From Caldilineaceae bacterium (GTDB lineage Bacteria; Chloroflexota; Anaerolineae; Caldilineales; Caldilineaceae), in assembly GCA_022842065.1 (NCBI GenBank), contig JALHQH010000005.1, positions 329,257 through 393,256 on the forward strand: a DNA stretch of 64,000 bases, in the 5' to 3' direction. The position numbers and the translations under genes were made by a program. The notes beneath the pieces are model-generated. The model was not told the DNA's origin and made no database searches. It worked only from the letters and a program-made list of their open reading frames with translations. Of the stretch, positions 7,968 through 17,212 are shown in pieces (position 1 is the first letter of the stretch; each line of letters starts with the position of its first letter).

Positions 7968-8891
7968 TTACCGACTACGAATCGGCAGATGATACCGCGC
8001 AATAATTGTTTGGCCGCGCGGGGAGAGGGCAAAGTCGATAAACTGCTTCGCCCAGTCGCGCGGCCGGTTGCGACTGACCAGATAGAGCGGCTGAATTAGG
8101 TGATAGCTTTGTGCTTGTAATGCGGCGGTCGTCGGTAATTGATCTTCGAGGGGGACCACGCGGACGTTGGCTGCTTTCGGAGTGGTGGTTGGGGTTGTCG
8201 CCACCACTGTTGCCGTGATCGCTCCGCTCGCGACTAATTGGTCAACCACATAGGCGCGCGAGACATAGCCAATCGCCGTCGGATGGCTCGCTACATAATC
8301 AATCACGTCGGCACTGGTAGGCATGACAACCGCTGTCAATGCAATGGGTACTTGCCCCATCACCCGCTCTGTAAAGAGCGTCTGGGTACCACTACCCGCT
8401 TCCCTGGTTACTAATAAAACTTCCGCATCCACTCCACCTACTGCTTGCCAGTTCCAATTGCGTCCACTGTAGAGCTCTTGTAGTTGCAACAAGGTCAAGT
8501 TCGCCAGCCGATTCTCTTGGTGAACGACAATGGCTAACCCATCTAGACCAATCGGCACGCGTAACAGCTGGGCCGCGGCTGGGCCGGTTGTGCCAGGTGA
8601 CGGCAGCGTTGGCGAAATCAGCGTGCTGGCCGCCAGATCAACCTGGCCTTGCCGGGCCCGTTCCTCGCCAATCGTACTGCCACCACCGGCGATATCAAAA
8701 AAGATATGGGGATGTTGGCGGCTAAACTCGTCTGTCAATGCATAAAGAACTGGCTGCATGGCAGTGGCCCCGGCAATGGTGATGGTTACCGGCTCTTTGG
8801 CAATGACAGTGGTAGATTCGCAGCTGCTGCTTAGTAAGAACACCAGCCCGATGAGACTCACCCCCAGCCAGTTTCTAAAAAATTGTTCCAT
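7968..8891 (-). CDS. PstS-like phosphate/anion-binding lipoprotein
   Basis: A 307-residue exported protein with a lipobox (LSSSC) after a hydrophobic N-terminus. The mature sequence shows periplasmic-binding-protein-like class 2 features of PstS: VTITIAGATAMQPVL, the anion-loop-like IAGGGSTIG, DLAAST, and REAGSGTQTLF. In the family it captures phosphate for the PstCAB transporter. No pstC, pstA or pstB is present here, so it is an orphan binding protein and might bind another oxyanion. It is convergent with the ferredoxin gene and starts just downstream of tgt on the same strand, which could allow co-transcription. Confidence 0.85.
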   Translation of the reverse strand: MEQFFRNWLGVSLIGLVFLLSSSCESTTVIAKEPVTITIAGATAMQPVLYALTDEFSRQHPHIFFDIAGGGSTIGEERARQGQVDLAASTLISPTLPSPGTTGPAAAQLLRVPIGLDGLAIVVHQENRLANLTLLQLQELYSGRNWNWQAVGGVDAEVLLVTREAGSGTQTLFTERVMGQVPIALTAVVMPTSADVIDYVASHPTAIGYVSRAYVVDQLVASGAITATVVATTPTTTPKAANVRVVPLEDQLPTTAALQAQSYHLIQPLYLVSRNRPRDWAKQFIDFALSPRGQTIIARYHLPIRSR

Positions 8892-8937
8892 ATCTTGTTG
8901 CCTTGGTTATGACCATCATCAAGTGCCGTCGATTGGC

Positions 8938-10101
8938 TCAACTGCGCTGTTGGGCCAGATAACGCTCGCGCTGTTGATGGCGCACTTTTTGATTGCTGAT
9001 CTGATACCGTTCGCGAAAGGCCAGGCGAAAGTCATCAAAGGTCTGGTCGGCAATCGCGGCTCGGATCTGCCGCATGAGTTCAAGCATAAAATGTACATTG
9101 TGAATGGTGCCCAGGCGCAGGGCCGTGATCTCATTTGCCTTGTAGAGATGGCGCAGGTAGGCCCGGCTAAAGGTGCGACAGGTGTAGCAGCCGCAATCTT
9201 CCTGCACCGGCGCTGGATCAGCCGCGTATTGGGCACTGCGCATGTTGATCCGCCCCGTGGGCGTCAACAGCGCGCCGTTGCGCGCAATCCGGGTCGGCAA
9301 TACGCAGTCAAACATGTCGATCCCGCGGTAGACCGCCTCGACAATATCTTCGGGCGCGCCGACGCCCATTAGATAGCGCGGCTTGTCTACCGGCATTAGT
9401 GGACAGGTAACATCGAGGGTGCTATACATCTCTTCTTTAGTCTCGCCCACGGCCAGGCCGCCAATCGCATAACCGGGAAAGTCCAGATTGCGCAGAAAAG
9501 CGACACTCTCGGCGCGCAAATCGGGGAAGATCCCCCCTTGCACAATGCCAAAGAGCGCCTGATCTGCCCGGTTGTGTACCTCTTTGCAGCGCGCTGCCCA
9601 GCGATGAGTCCGCCGCAACGCGGCTTGGTTGTAGGCATAGTTGAGCGGATCGGGACATTCATCCAGCACCATGGCAATGTCAGGGCCAAGGGCCTGCTCG
9701 ATCTCCATGACGCGCTCTGGCGTGAAGCGATGGCTGCTGCCGTCAATGTGGCTGCGAAAGGTCACGCCGTCGTCGTCCACCTTACGCTGGTGGGCCAGGC
9801 TGAAGACCTGGAAGCCGCCCGAATCGGTCAGAATCGGCCCTGACCAGGCCATGAATTTGTGCAGCCCGCCCAGCTCCTCCACCAACTTGTGGCCGGGGCG
9901 CAGGTAGAGGTGATAGGTATTAGCCAGGATCAACTCGCAGCCACTGGCCGCCAGATCGCGTGGGTCCAAGGTTTTGACATTCGCCAGTGTGCCAACCGGC
10001 GCAAAGGCTGGCATCTGGATCGGGCCATGTGCCGTCTGAAAGGTACTAAGACGGGCCGCCCCTGCTTGTTGATGAACGGTAAATTGAAAGCATGAAGCCA
10101 T
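8938..10101 (-). CDS. tgt: Queuine tRNA-ribosyltransferase (tRNA-guanine transglycosylase)
   Basis: A 387-residue Tgt that exchanges guanine 34 of GUN-anticodon tRNAs for a queuosine precursor. The start at 10101 follows AAAGGA and is preferred to 10149. Motifs run in order: FAPVGTLANVKTL, LTDSGGFQVFS (catalytic-type Asp about 92), GGLAVGE, DCVLPTR (nucleophilic Asp about 262) and the zinc site CGCYTC plus a later Cys-free His segment near the end. Length fits bacterial Tgt. No other queuosine gene (queA, queC-F) is in the window. Confidence 0.96.
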   Translation of the reverse strand: MASCFQFTVHQQAGAARLSTFQTAHGPIQMPAFAPVGTLANVKTLDPRDLAASGCELILANTYHLYLRPGHKLVEELGGLHKFMAWSGPILTDSGGFQVFSLAHQRKVDDDGVTFRSHIDGSSHRFTPERVMEIEQALGPDIAMVLDECPDPLNYAYNQAALRRTHRWAARCKEVHNRADQALFGIVQGGIFPDLRAESVAFLRNLDFPGYAIGGLAVGETKEEMYSTLDVTCPLMPVDKPRYLMGVGAPEDIVEAVYRGIDMFDCVLPTRIARNGALLTPTGRINMRSAQYAADPAPVQEDCGCYTCRTFSRAYLRHLYKANEITALRLGTIHNVHFMLELMRQIRAAIADQTFDDFRLAFRERYQISNQKVRHQQRERYLAQQRS

Positions 10102-10293
10102 AGGTTGTGTTTCCTTTTCTATCGGTTCATCATACCCGAAAGTAGACAAAAATCGTAATCCCCAGGGGGTTTGGTGTCACGCGTTGGATTTACCCAACCC
10201 ATCCTCTTTCTGCTACAATAGATCCGCTAACGCTCCCCAACTGCACCGGCCAGCCCACCTGGTTCGGGACAACATCAATCTGGAGGAATCACT

Positions 10294-11916
10294 ATGCACG
10301 GTCTGATGATGGATTATCAGCTCACGCTCGATCGCATTTTGGAACATGCCAACCGCATGTTTCCCCACAAGCGCGTCTCGACCAAGTTGCCCAATGGGAC
10401 CTTTCACCACTACACCTATGCTGACCTCTATCGGCGGGCCAAGCGGCTGGCCAATGCGTTAGAGGGCTTAGGCGTGAGGGTTGGTGATCGGGTGGCGACC
10501 TTTGCCTGGAACAATTACCAACACTTGGAGATGTACTATGGCATTCCCGGTGCCGGCGCGGTCTGTCATACGTTGAACATCCGTCTGGCGGCTGACCAAC
10601 TGGCCTATATCATCAACCACGCCGAGGACAAGGTCATCTTTGTCGATGGCACGCTGCTGCCCCTCTTTAACCGGCTGGCCGGCCAGATCGATGGGGTAAC
10701 GCACATTGTCCTGGTCAACGCGGAAAAAGGGACGACGACCAATTTTCCCAATGTACTCTACTATGAAGATCTGATGGCCGCCGCGTCCCCTGAGTACACT
10801 TGGCGTTCTACTGACGAAAATATGGCAATGGGGCTCTGTTACACGAGTGGTACCACTGGCGAACCTAAAGGCGCGCTCTACAGCCATCGCTCCATGTATC
10901 TCCACTCCATCGGTATCTGCATGGCCAATTCACTGGCGGTAACCGAGGCCGACACGGTGTTGCCGGTCGTGCCGCAGTTTCATGCCATGGCGTGGGGGCT
11001 GCCCTATGCCTGTGTTTATGTCGGTGCGGATCTGATTATGCCGGGGCCGCATCTGCAACCAGCGGCCTTAGCCCAAATGATTGCTGAACATCGCGTCACG
11101 GTCGCCGCCGGTGTGCCGACGATCTGGACTGGTCTCTACCACGAACTCAAAGCCAACCCCCGCGATATCTCTTGTGTGCGGGCCCTGGTCGTCGGCGGCG
11201 CGGCCATGCCGCGCGCTTTGGTTGAGGGTTATGAGCGTGATCTGGGCGTGAATGTTTGTCATGCCTGGGGCATGACCGAAATGTCGCCGCTGGGTACCGT
11301 TTCCAAGTTGCAGGGCCACCACCTGGATCTGCCCGACCATGAACAGTGGGATGTCAAGGCTAAACAGGGCTATGCTGTCCCTGGTGTCGAGATGCGGCTG
11401 GTCAATGATGAGGGCGCAGCATTACCCTGGGATGGCACGACGATGGGCGAAGTACAGGTACGCGGGCCGTGGGTAATTCGCAGCTACTTCAAGCGCGAGC
11501 CAACGCCGGAGAATTTCACTGCCGATGGCTGGTTCCGCACCGGCGACGTGGCCACGATCAGCCCCGATGGCTATATGAATATCACCGACCGCACCAAGGA
11601 TCTGATCAAGAGCGGCGGCGAGTGGATTTCAAGCGTGGCCCTGGAAAATATGCTGATGGCCCATCCCAGCGTCATGGAAGCCGCCGTGATCGCCATTCCT
11701 GACGAACAATGGTCCGAGCGGCCATTGGCGGTGGTGGTCTGCGCACCTGGAGTAGACAGCATCGATCCAACCGAGTTACAGCAGCATTTGGCCCCTCACT
11801 TTGCCAAATTCTGGCTACCGGACCGCATCATTGTCGTCGACACCATTCCCAAGACCAGTGTCGGCAAGTTTGACAAAAAGGTGATCCGCCATCAATATGC
11901 GCTGGGTACGCTTTAG
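10294..11916 (+). CDS. Fatty-acid-CoA ligase-like AMP-dependent synthetase
   Basis: A 540-residue ANL-superfamily enzyme that activates a carboxylic acid to an acyl-adenylate and then to the CoA thioester. Core motifs are in order: [11 protein letters not shown] (A3, about 185-195), [10 protein letters not shown] (A5), WFRTGD (A7), [16 protein letters not shown] (A8) and [11 protein letters not shown] (A10 with the adenylation Lys). Length and spacing fit medium/long-chain FadD-type ligases. A GGAGGA site lies about 8 bases before the ATG. The gene stands alone and divergent from tgt; the chain length of its substrate cannot be read from sequence. Confidence 0.92.
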   Translation: MHGLMMDYQLTLDRILEHANRMFPHKRVSTKLPNGTFHHYTYADLYRRAKRLANALEGLGVRVGDRVATFAWNNYQHLEMYYGIPGAGAVCHTLNIRLAADQLAYIINHAEDKVIFVDGTLLPLFNRLAGQIDGVTHIVLVNAEKGTTTNFPNVLYYEDLMAAASPEYTWRSTDENMAMGLCYTSGTTGEPKGALYSHRSMYLHSIGICMANSLAVTEADTVLPVVPQFHAMAWGLPYACVYVGADLIMPGPHLQPAALAQMIAEHRVTVAAGVPTIWTGLYHELKANPRDISCVRALVVGGAAMPRALVEGYERDLGVNVCHAWGMTEMSPLGTVSKLQGHHLDLPDHEQWDVKAKQGYAVPGVEMRLVNDEGAALPWDGTTMGEVQVRGPWVIRSYFKREPTPENFTADGWFRTGDVATISPDGYMNITDRTKDLIKSGGEWISSVALENMLMAHPSVMEAAVIAIPDEQWSERPLAVVVCAPGVDSIDPTELQQHLAPHFAKFWLPDRIIVVDTIPKTSVGKFDKKVIRHQYALGTL

Positions 11917-11945
11917 ACTATTCCGAAGAATTAATGATACGGGTC

Positions 11946-11999
11946 GTGCTACGTGATTCGTGCTACGTGGCCGGTGATCGCACGAATCACGAATCAACC
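11946..11999. repeat. 7-bp tandem repeat, inverted pair
   Basis: Heptamer units GTGCTAC, GTGATTC, GTGCTAC run in tandem from 11946 and are followed after a short gap by inverted units of the ACGAATC type (11981-11999). Related period-7 arrays occur at 24897, 25271, 28516, 28588 and inside a gene at 40938. Confidence 0.7.
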
Positions 12000-12029
12000 T
12001 TGCGGTATGGTTATTTTTACTGAACAGCG

Positions 12030-13229
12030 TTAGTGGCTGCGCACCGGCCGCGGGATGCTCAGTACGAACTCGTTGCCTTCTAATTTCCAGGTTGGCGATT
12101 GGCCGGTAAATTGGCGGACACGCGCAATAATGCGGGGGATGCCACTGCCGGCATCGGTCACCAACCCCATGCGCAAGCAGACGTTGTAAATAATCGGATT
12201 GCGCAGGACGTGAATGCCGAGTGGTAACGCTTCAACCGTCACCGAGTTGGGCAATTGCCCTGGTGACCGGATCTCGATCCGGTCATCAAAGATGAGTAGG
12301 CGGATGGGACTTTGCAACGTATAATCGCGGTGGGCACAGGCATTAACCAACGCTTCGCGCAGCGCTTCCGGCGGTAGTTCCAACTTGACCTCCGACTCCA
12401 TGCCCTGAATGCGATGGGGAGTCGGCAAGTGGATGTTGAGAAAGCGCAGCGCATCTTCTAGTAGCGAGCGTAATGAGCCGGTGATCTGCTTGCGGTCGCT
12501 GGGGTCGATATCGATGGTGGTGCCCGGAATCCGGAGCGCGGTGAGATAGGCCTGTGGCAAAAAGTGCTGGGGATCCTTTGCAAAACAGATCATCCCCGCA
12601 ATCGTTGGATGCAACGTTTCACCAACCTGCTGTGCTAACTTCCAGTTGACGAGGATCCGTTCTAGCGGCAAGCCTAATTGTTCCCAACGATAGCCTTGGG
12701 CATCCAAGAAAAATTGTTCAATATCTGGGATGTTCAGGTCGGCAAAGGTCGCACGGGTGATCACCGTCTCGTCATAATATAGACTTTCCGTTGCTTGAAA
12801 AAGACGCAGTAATTCCTGGCGTGCTGCCGGCCGTTTACCAGAGGTGGTGCGAATCATAAAGCGGCCTTGATTGGTGCGATATGGTCGTTGATCGCCCTTG
12901 GGAATATTGACAATAACGACTGCGCGGCCGGTTTCATTGTTGACCGTTTCTTGCACAACTGTCAGCGGTGGTTCACAATTGTTGTAGGCAACATTATCAA
13001 CCATGCGCATAACCGCATCGACATCGGCAACGCCAAGCAATTGCCCATCGTCACTGATCCCGATCAGTAACTGACCACCATCTGTATTGGCAAAGGCAAT
13101 TAAGGTCTCGGCGAGACTGCTAGGATTGATCGGCCAACTTTTTAATTCGGTGTGCAGATTTTCGCCAACGGCAATGCGCTGCTGTAGTTCTGTTAGATTC
13201 AATGCCCTGTCTCCCTGACTACCGGCCAT
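12030..13229 (-). CDS. AlbA_2/Schlafen-type putative DNA-binding ATPase-like protein
   Basis: About 400 residues with an N-terminal AlbA_2 domain (ENLHTELKSW, IAFANTDGGQLLIGI) and a C-terminal GHKL-like/HATPase_c_4 region (LREALVNACAHRDY, DRIEIRSPGQLP, GSGIPRII). This is the COG2865 architecture, often labelled RecG-like regulator; members are mostly uncharacterised DNA-binding regulators. The start is unsettled. A TATAAT on this strand at 13274-13279 would put transcription initiation near 13267, disfavouring the TTG at 13268. The ATG at 13229 is used here, and a TTG at 13202 with AGGGAGA upstream is also possible. It is divergent from the VOC gene. Confidence 0.8.
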   Translation of the reverse strand: MAGSQGDRALNLTELQQRIAVGENLHTELKSWPINPSSLAETLIAFANTDGGQLLIGISDDGQLLGVADVDAVMRMVDNVAYNNCEPPLTVVQETVNNETGRAVVIVNIPKGDQRPYRTNQGRFMIRTTSGKRPAARQELLRLFQATESLYYDETVITRATFADLNIPDIEQFFLDAQGYRWEQLGLPLERILVNWKLAQQVGETLHPTIAGMICFAKDPQHFLPQAYLTALRIPGTTIDIDPSDRKQITGSLRSLLEDALRFLNIHLPTPHRIQGMESEVKLELPPEALREALVNACAHRDYTLQSPIRLLIFDDRIEIRSPGQLPNSVTVEALPLGIHVLRNPIIYNVCLRMGLVTDAGSGIPRIIARVRQFTGQSPTWKLEGNEFVLSIPRPVRSH

Positions 13230-13333
13230 CTGATCGATGAAGATGCTGTAAAAACTTTTACGTTGCAAAGCGAATTATACACTGAATCGCGCACTTTTGT
13301 TTAAGTGTGTCTTATATCAGAAAGGACGAACCG

Positions 13334-13723
13334 ATGAACATCCGTCTACAACATGTAAGTGTCCCCCGCCCGCCTGATAGTGATGTGATGGCGCGCCATT
13401 TTTACGGCGAAGTGCTGGGGCTGACCGAGGTTACGCCGCCCAAAGCCCTGGCTGATCTCAATGTGATCTGGTATCGTCTCGGCGGTGACACCGAACTGCA
13501 TCTGCTGACTGAAGATCCCACCGGGCAAGATCATTCAGGACGCCATTTCTGCCTGGTCGTTGATGATCTGGAAGCGTTGCGCGAGCGACTGGAAGAGGCC
13601 GGGATTGCCGTGGTTGGTACGACCCCGATCCCTGGCCGACCGCGCTATTTCTGCCGCGATCCCTTTGGCAACATGGTGGAGATCAGCACGGTTGAGGGGG
13701 ATTACCAACTGCTGGAAAATTAA
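13334..13723 (+). CDS. VOC-family (glyoxalase/bleomycin-resistance fold) protein
   Basis: A 129-residue protein with paired beta-alpha-beta-beta-beta modules: QHVSVPRPP at the N-terminus with the first metal-ligand-type His, HFCLVVDDLEALRERL in the middle and DPFGNMVEIS at the end with the late Glu. This is the vicinal oxygen chelate superfamily, which includes glyoxalases, dioxygenases and resistance proteins. The ATG at 13334 follows AAAGGA. It stands alone between the AlbA_2 gene and the 160-bp repeat. The reaction cannot be assigned. Confidence 0.85.
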   Translation: MNIRLQHVSVPRPPDSDVMARHFYGEVLGLTEVTPPKALADLNVIWYRLGGDTELHLLTEDPTGQDHSGRHFCLVVDDLEALRERLEEAGIAVVGTTPIPGRPRYFCRDPFGNMVEISTVEGDYQLLEN

Positions 13724-13744
13724 TAATTGTCAATTGAGAATTGT

Positions 13745-13904
13745 GGTTCAACCCGATCTTAGGGGGTTGCCATCCCTGCCCCGTCGTCAATGCGCCCAGT
13801 GAGCACCCTGGCTACCCAACAACGCCGGGTAAACTCGGCTAATAGAGCCGGGTTTACCCGGCGTTGTTGGGTAGCCCTGCGGCTTTAGCCCAGGGCGGGC
13901 TTGG
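13745..13904. repeat. 160-bp palindromic element, copy B (inverted relative to copy A)
   Basis: The reverse complement of this stretch aligns end to end with 3091-3250, same length, with roughly 93 percent identity by eye. The central hairpin (GGGCTACCCAACAACGCCGG and its complement) is conserved, and the differences preserve most pairing. It lies between the VOC gene and thrC. Confidence 0.9.
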
Positions 13905-13963
13905 CATCCCCTGCGCAAAGTGTGAAATATATTTTGTAGAATCAATAGAAAGCAAAAAACGCC

Positions 13964-15139
13964 GTGACAACAAAATCGACCTTAACCCACCTCGAATGTG
14001 GTAAGTGTGGCGCGACCTATGCTGCCAACCAACTGATCAACCTCTGTCCCGCCTGTCATCGGCCCCTCTTAGCGCGTTATGATTTGCAGACGGCTGCCCT
14101 GACGATGACGAAGGAGGTGCTAAAAACCCGCCCCGCCAACCTCTGGCGTTATGAAGAAGTATTACCCGTCCAACGACGTGACGCGATGATCATGCTGGGC
14201 GAAGGCTGGACGCCGCTGATCTGTGCCGGCCGCTTGGGTAATGAAATCGGCTGCGCCAACACACTGATTAAGGATGAGTCGCTCAACCCGACGGGCAGTT
14301 TCAAAGCGCGTGGCCTCGCCTTAGCCGTCAGCCGAGCTTATGAATTGGGGGCCAAGAAATTGGCCATCCCCAGCGCCGGCAACGCCGCCGGGGCCATGAG
14401 CGCTTATGCCGCCGCGGTTGGTCTACCTGCCTATGTCTTCATGCCCAAGGATGTGCCCGCCACCTTTCAGGTTGAGTGCAAAGAACTCGGTGCCCAGGTG
14501 ACGCTGGTCGATGGGCTGATCAACGACTGTGGCGTCAAGGTGCGTGAGGGCGTGCAACAATATGGCTGGTTCGATGTGAGCACGCTGAAAGAGCCCTACC
14601 GCATCGAAGGTAAAAAGACGATGGGCTATGAATTGGCCGAGCAACTGGGCTGGACCTTGCCCGATGTGATCATCTATCCCACCGGCGGCGGCACGGGGCT
14701 GATCGGCATGTGGAAAGCCTTTGACGAGATGGAGCAGATGGGGCTGATCGGTAGCAAACGGCCGCGCATGGTCACCGTGCAAAGTGCTGGCTGTGCACCA
14801 ATGGTGCGTGCCTTCGAGCAGGAAGAGGAGCACGCCGAACTCTGGCAAGGGGCGAAGACGATTGCCGATGGGCTGCGTGTTCCGGTTGCGGTCGGCGACT
14901 TTTTGATCCTGCGTGCGATCCGCGCCAGCGGCGGCACCGCGCTCACCGTCACCGACGACGAGATGTTGCGCTATGCCCGAGTTATGGGCAAAGCCACCGG
15001 CATCTTCCCGGCCCCGGAAGGGGCCGCCTGTCTTGCGGCGCAGATTCACCTGCTGGAACGGGGCTGGATCAAGCCCGATGAGACGGTCGTGCTCTTCAAC
15101 ACGGGGACGGGGTTGAAGTACGCGCACCTGTGGAAATAA
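13964..15139 (+). CDS. thrC: Threonine synthase
   Basis: A 391-residue PLP enzyme converting O-phospho-L-homoserine to threonine. It has an N-terminal zinc ribbon (Cys 12, 15, 28, 31), the PLP-Lys segment NPTGSFKARG (Lys about 115), IPSAGNAAGAMSAYAAA and the phosphate-binding PTGGGTGLIGMW. The start is GTG. It belongs to the shorter class of threonine synthases with the ribbon. No hom or thrB is adjacent, so it is uncoupled from the rest of the threonine pathway. The 160-bp repeat lies immediately upstream. Confidence 0.93.
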   Translation: MTTKSTLTHLECGKCGATYAANQLINLCPACHRPLLARYDLQTAALTMTKEVLKTRPANLWRYEEVLPVQRRDAMIMLGEGWTPLICAGRLGNEIGCANTLIKDESLNPTGSFKARGLALAVSRAYELGAKKLAIPSAGNAAGAMSAYAAAVGLPAYVFMPKDVPATFQVECKELGAQVTLVDGLINDCGVKVREGVQQYGWFDVSTLKEPYRIEGKKTMGYELAEQLGWTLPDVIIYPTGGGTGLIGMWKAFDEMEQMGLIGSKRPRMVTVQSAGCAPMVRAFEQEEEHAELWQGAKTIADGLRVPVAVGDFLILRAIRASGGTALTVTDDEMLRYARVMGKATGIFPAPEGAACLAAQIHLLERGWIKPDETVVLFNTGTGLKYAHLWK

Positions 15140-15155
15140 CTGCTTGTCGGATTGA

Positions 15156-15258
15156 AAATTAGAACGCGGATTTGGCAGATTCTCGCAGATTTTTTATCCG
15201 TGATGATGGCGTAGCCGCCATTTGCAGCATCCGCCTCATCCGCTTAATCTGGGTTCGA
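15156..15258. repeat. GCGGAT-type degenerate palindrome
   Basis: The arms GAACGCGGATTTGGCAGATT and the downstream CATCCGCTTAATCTGGGTTC pair imperfectly around an inner GGCGTAGCCGCC. It belongs to the same family as 1983, 30548 and 44911 but is more diverged. Confidence 0.6.
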
Positions 15259-15300
15259 TTGGTAAAAGCTATGGCTGGCCATATCGCTATTCTTAGCGGT

Positions 15301-15564
15301 TTATGGGACATCAAAATCTTGTTCAGCCAAGGGTTTCAGTACGGTGACGATTAACTGCTGTTCATCAACTAGCCGTTGATAGACCACCCAGTGCTCAGCT
15401 ACAAGCCAGAGATAGAGTTCGGCTTCTAGCTTTTTCCAGCCGGTTGATGGAATTCCATCTTGCGTTTGACGTAAAGATTTGATTGCTTGCCACACAGCTT
15501 CCGTATAAGGATAGGAGTCGTAGATATAGTTGCGAACTTCTTTGCTATAACTTAGTGTCCACAT
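15301..15564 (-). CDS. RelE/ParE-type toxin
   Basis: An 87-residue basic protein with the small RelE/ParE fold pattern: YSKEVRNYIYDSYPY helix, IPSTGWKKLEAELYLWLV, HWVVYQRLV, then a terminal QLIVTVLKPL strand. It overlaps the antitoxin gene by 20 bases, the usual translational coupling. RelE relatives cleave ribosome-bound mRNA and ParE relatives poison gyrase; the sequence does not decide between them. It ends close to the palindrome downstream of thrC and is convergent with thrC. Confidence 0.75.
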   Translation of the reverse strand: MWTLSYSKEVRNYIYDSYPYTEAVWQAIKSLRQTQDGIPSTGWKKLEAELYLWLVAEHWVVYQRLVDEQQLIVTVLKPLAEQDFDVP

Positions 15565-15847
15565 TTTCGCTGGCCACCTTATGCATTATTTGTTGTTCTA
15601 GTTCTTCATCGGTGACAAGCTGTGAAGGATCTTGTTGAATTGCTGTCCACCGTTTGTGGTGTAAGAGCAGCAACTGTAACTCGCGTAATTGTCGAACTTG
15701 TCGATTCCAAGTATCAACCGAAACAAGAACCGCTGCCGGCTTACTGCGCTGTGCAATCACGACCGGACCTTGTTCCAACTTATCTAACACTGCTAAATGG
15801 TTGTGGCGCAATTCCGCAATGGTCGCCATTTGGGGTACTTCCATCAT
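15545..15847 (-). CDS. Phd/YefM-type antitoxin
   Basis: A 100-residue protein whose N-terminal domain is Phd/YefM-like: MATIAELRHNHLAVLDKL followed by GPVVIAQRSKPAAVLVSVDTW. The C-terminal half is acidic (LVTDEELEQQIMHKV), as expected for toxin neutralisation. AAGGAG lies about 7 bases before the ATG at 15847. It is the first gene of the pair, with the toxin overlapping its end. Repeated ATGTCAT boxes overlap its presumed promoter (15864-15903), consistent with autoregulation. Confidence 0.8.
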   Translation of the reverse strand: MMEVPQMATIAELRHNHLAVLDKLEQGPVVIAQRSKPAAVLVSVDTWNRQVRQLRELQLLLLHHKRWTAIQQDPSQLVTDEELEQQIMHKVASENVDTKL

Positions 15848-15863
15848 TGTTATCTCCTTGGGC

Positions 15864-15903
15864 TTATAATGTCATCTAAATGTCATTTGGGTGACATTAT
15901 AAA
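15864..15903 (-). promoter_or_regulatory. Operator/promoter of the toxin-antitoxin pair
   Basis: Two direct ATGTCAT boxes and one inverted ATGACAC/GTGACAT box are spaced about 11 bases apart and bracketed by TATAAT-like sequences on both ends. Boxes overlapping a promoter immediately upstream of an antitoxin gene fit conditional-cooperativity autoregulation. The exact -35 is unclear. Confidence 0.55.
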
Positions 15904-15927
15904 CCCTGCTTTATCGTCCTGTCAACC

Positions 15928-17091
15928 TTAATACCCCGGCATCTCCACCCCAACCAAGCTCGCGCCGACCGGGACATCCACCCCTTTTTCTTCGCGCAGG
16001 AAATCTTCGATCCCCAGCAGGAAGGGCAGCAGATATTCTTTGGTGCTGGAGCGCCCCATGTGGCTGACGCGAAAGGCCTCGCCCGCGGTTTTGCCCCAGG
16101 TGCCGGAGACGGCAAAGTTGTGTTTGGCGGCCAGATAGTCGCGCACTTCCTGTTCGTGGGCCATGCTGGGATGTTTGCAGACCGCACTCACCGTGAAGGA
16201 AGCAACCTCATCCGCGGCCAGCATGGTAAAGCCGATATTGCGTAGACCGGTGCGGACCGCCTTTTGTGCCCAGGCATAGCGTGCCCAGTGGCCTTGCAGG
16301 GTCTCCACCTCGATAATGCGCTTGAGGCTGGCATGTAGCCCAACAATCATGCTGCTGGCCATCGTGGTGGGGGCATAACGGCCCTGGCCCCGGTAGGCTT
16401 TCCAGTTGGAGAGGTTATAATACCAGCCCCGTCCACCCTGCGCGGCTTTGCGATCAATCAGTTCCCAAGCCAGTTCGCTCACTGAGATAAAGCCCAAGCC
16501 CGGCGGCGTCTCCAACGCTTTGTTGGAGGAGGTGCAGAGAATATCCAAGCCCCATTTGTCAACCGGCAGATCATAGCCGCCCATCCCAGAGACGGCATCG
16601 ACTAGAATCGGCATGCCGTGCGCATGGGCGAGCTCGGCCAGCTCTTTAACGGGATTGCGCACACCCGTGCCGGTTTCGTTGGCAACAACGACAATCCCGG
16701 CTACATCTGGGTGCTCCTGGAGTGAGGCTGCCACCTGATCGAGATCGGCGGCACAGCCCCAGCCATTTTCGACCTCAATGACCTCCGCATCATAGGCGCG
16801 TAGAATTTCAATCGCCCGCAGGGCAAAAGGACCATTGCTCACCGCCAGCACCTTTTCGCCCCGGCTGAAAAGGCTGGCAACGCCCATTTCGACCGCGCCG
16901 GAACCGGCGGAAGTCAGGATGAAAAGATCGTTCTCGGTTTGAAAGACCTGTTTCAGCCAGCCGACGGTCGCTTCTTGCATCGGTCGCCAATCTTCGGCAA
17001 AGTTGGAGCGGACCTTCTGGCCGAGCGCTTCCAGTGTTTCGTCAAAGACATCGACCGGGCCAGGGATCATTAATTTCGGTTGTTGTGCCAT
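15928..17091 (-). CDS. Class V aminotransferase (alanine-glyoxylate/serine-pyruvate type)
   Basis: A 387-residue PLP enzyme of fold type I, class V. It has MIPGPVDV at the start, LTSAGSGAVEMG, VDAVSGMGGYDLPV (Asp of the pyridine ring) and the PLP-Lys in CTSSNKALETPPG (about residue 189). This is the alanine-glyoxylate, serine-glyoxylate or phosphonoacetaldehyde-forming group. It is followed on the same strand by nothing co-directional within 60 bases except the antitoxin promoter. The donor-acceptor pair is not decided by sequence; glyoxylate detoxification or the serine cycle are candidates. Confidence 0.9.
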   Translation of the reverse strand: MAQQPKLMIPGPVDVFDETLEALGQKVRSNFAEDWRPMQEATVGWLKQVFQTENDLFILTSAGSGAVEMGVASLFSRGEKVLAVSNGPFALRAIEILRAYDAEVIEVENGWGCAADLDQVAASLQEHPDVAGIVVVANETGTGVRNPVKELAELAHAHGMPILVDAVSGMGGYDLPVDKWGLDILCTSSNKALETPPGLGFISVSELAWELIDRKAAQGGRGWYYNLSNWKAYRGQGRYAPTTMASSMIVGLHASLKRIIEVETLQGHWARYAWAQKAVRTGLRNIGFTMLAADEVASFTVSAVCKHPSMAHEQEVRDYLAAKHNFAVSGTWGKTAGEAFRVSHMGRSSTKEYLLPFLLGIEDFLREEKGVDVPVGASLVGVEMPGY

Positions 17092-17121
17092 TAGCTTTTC
17101 CTGTTTTATGTAGAAAATTTT

Positions 17122-17186
17122 ATAGGAATTACGCAGTTACCGCCGGCTGAGCTTGTCGAAGTCACAGGCAACTGCGTAATTCCTAT
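17122..17186. repeat. Inverted repeat with 17-bp perfect arms
   Basis: The arms ATAGGAATTACGCAGTT (17122-17138) and AACTGCGTAATTCCTAT (17170-17186) flank a centre containing GAGCTTGTCGAAG. It lies between the aminotransferase start and the enolase-superfamily gene end on the same strand, and could act as a processing or termination hairpin. Confidence 0.7.
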
Positions 17187-17212
17187 TTTGTTTAGAACTT
17201 ACACTTCGTTGC

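Noticed and set aside
10140..10293. preQ1 riboswitch upstream of tgt
   Set aside because: The short region has a small GC hairpin but lacks the conserved preQ1 aptamer pattern, and the gene start has only a normal ribosome site.
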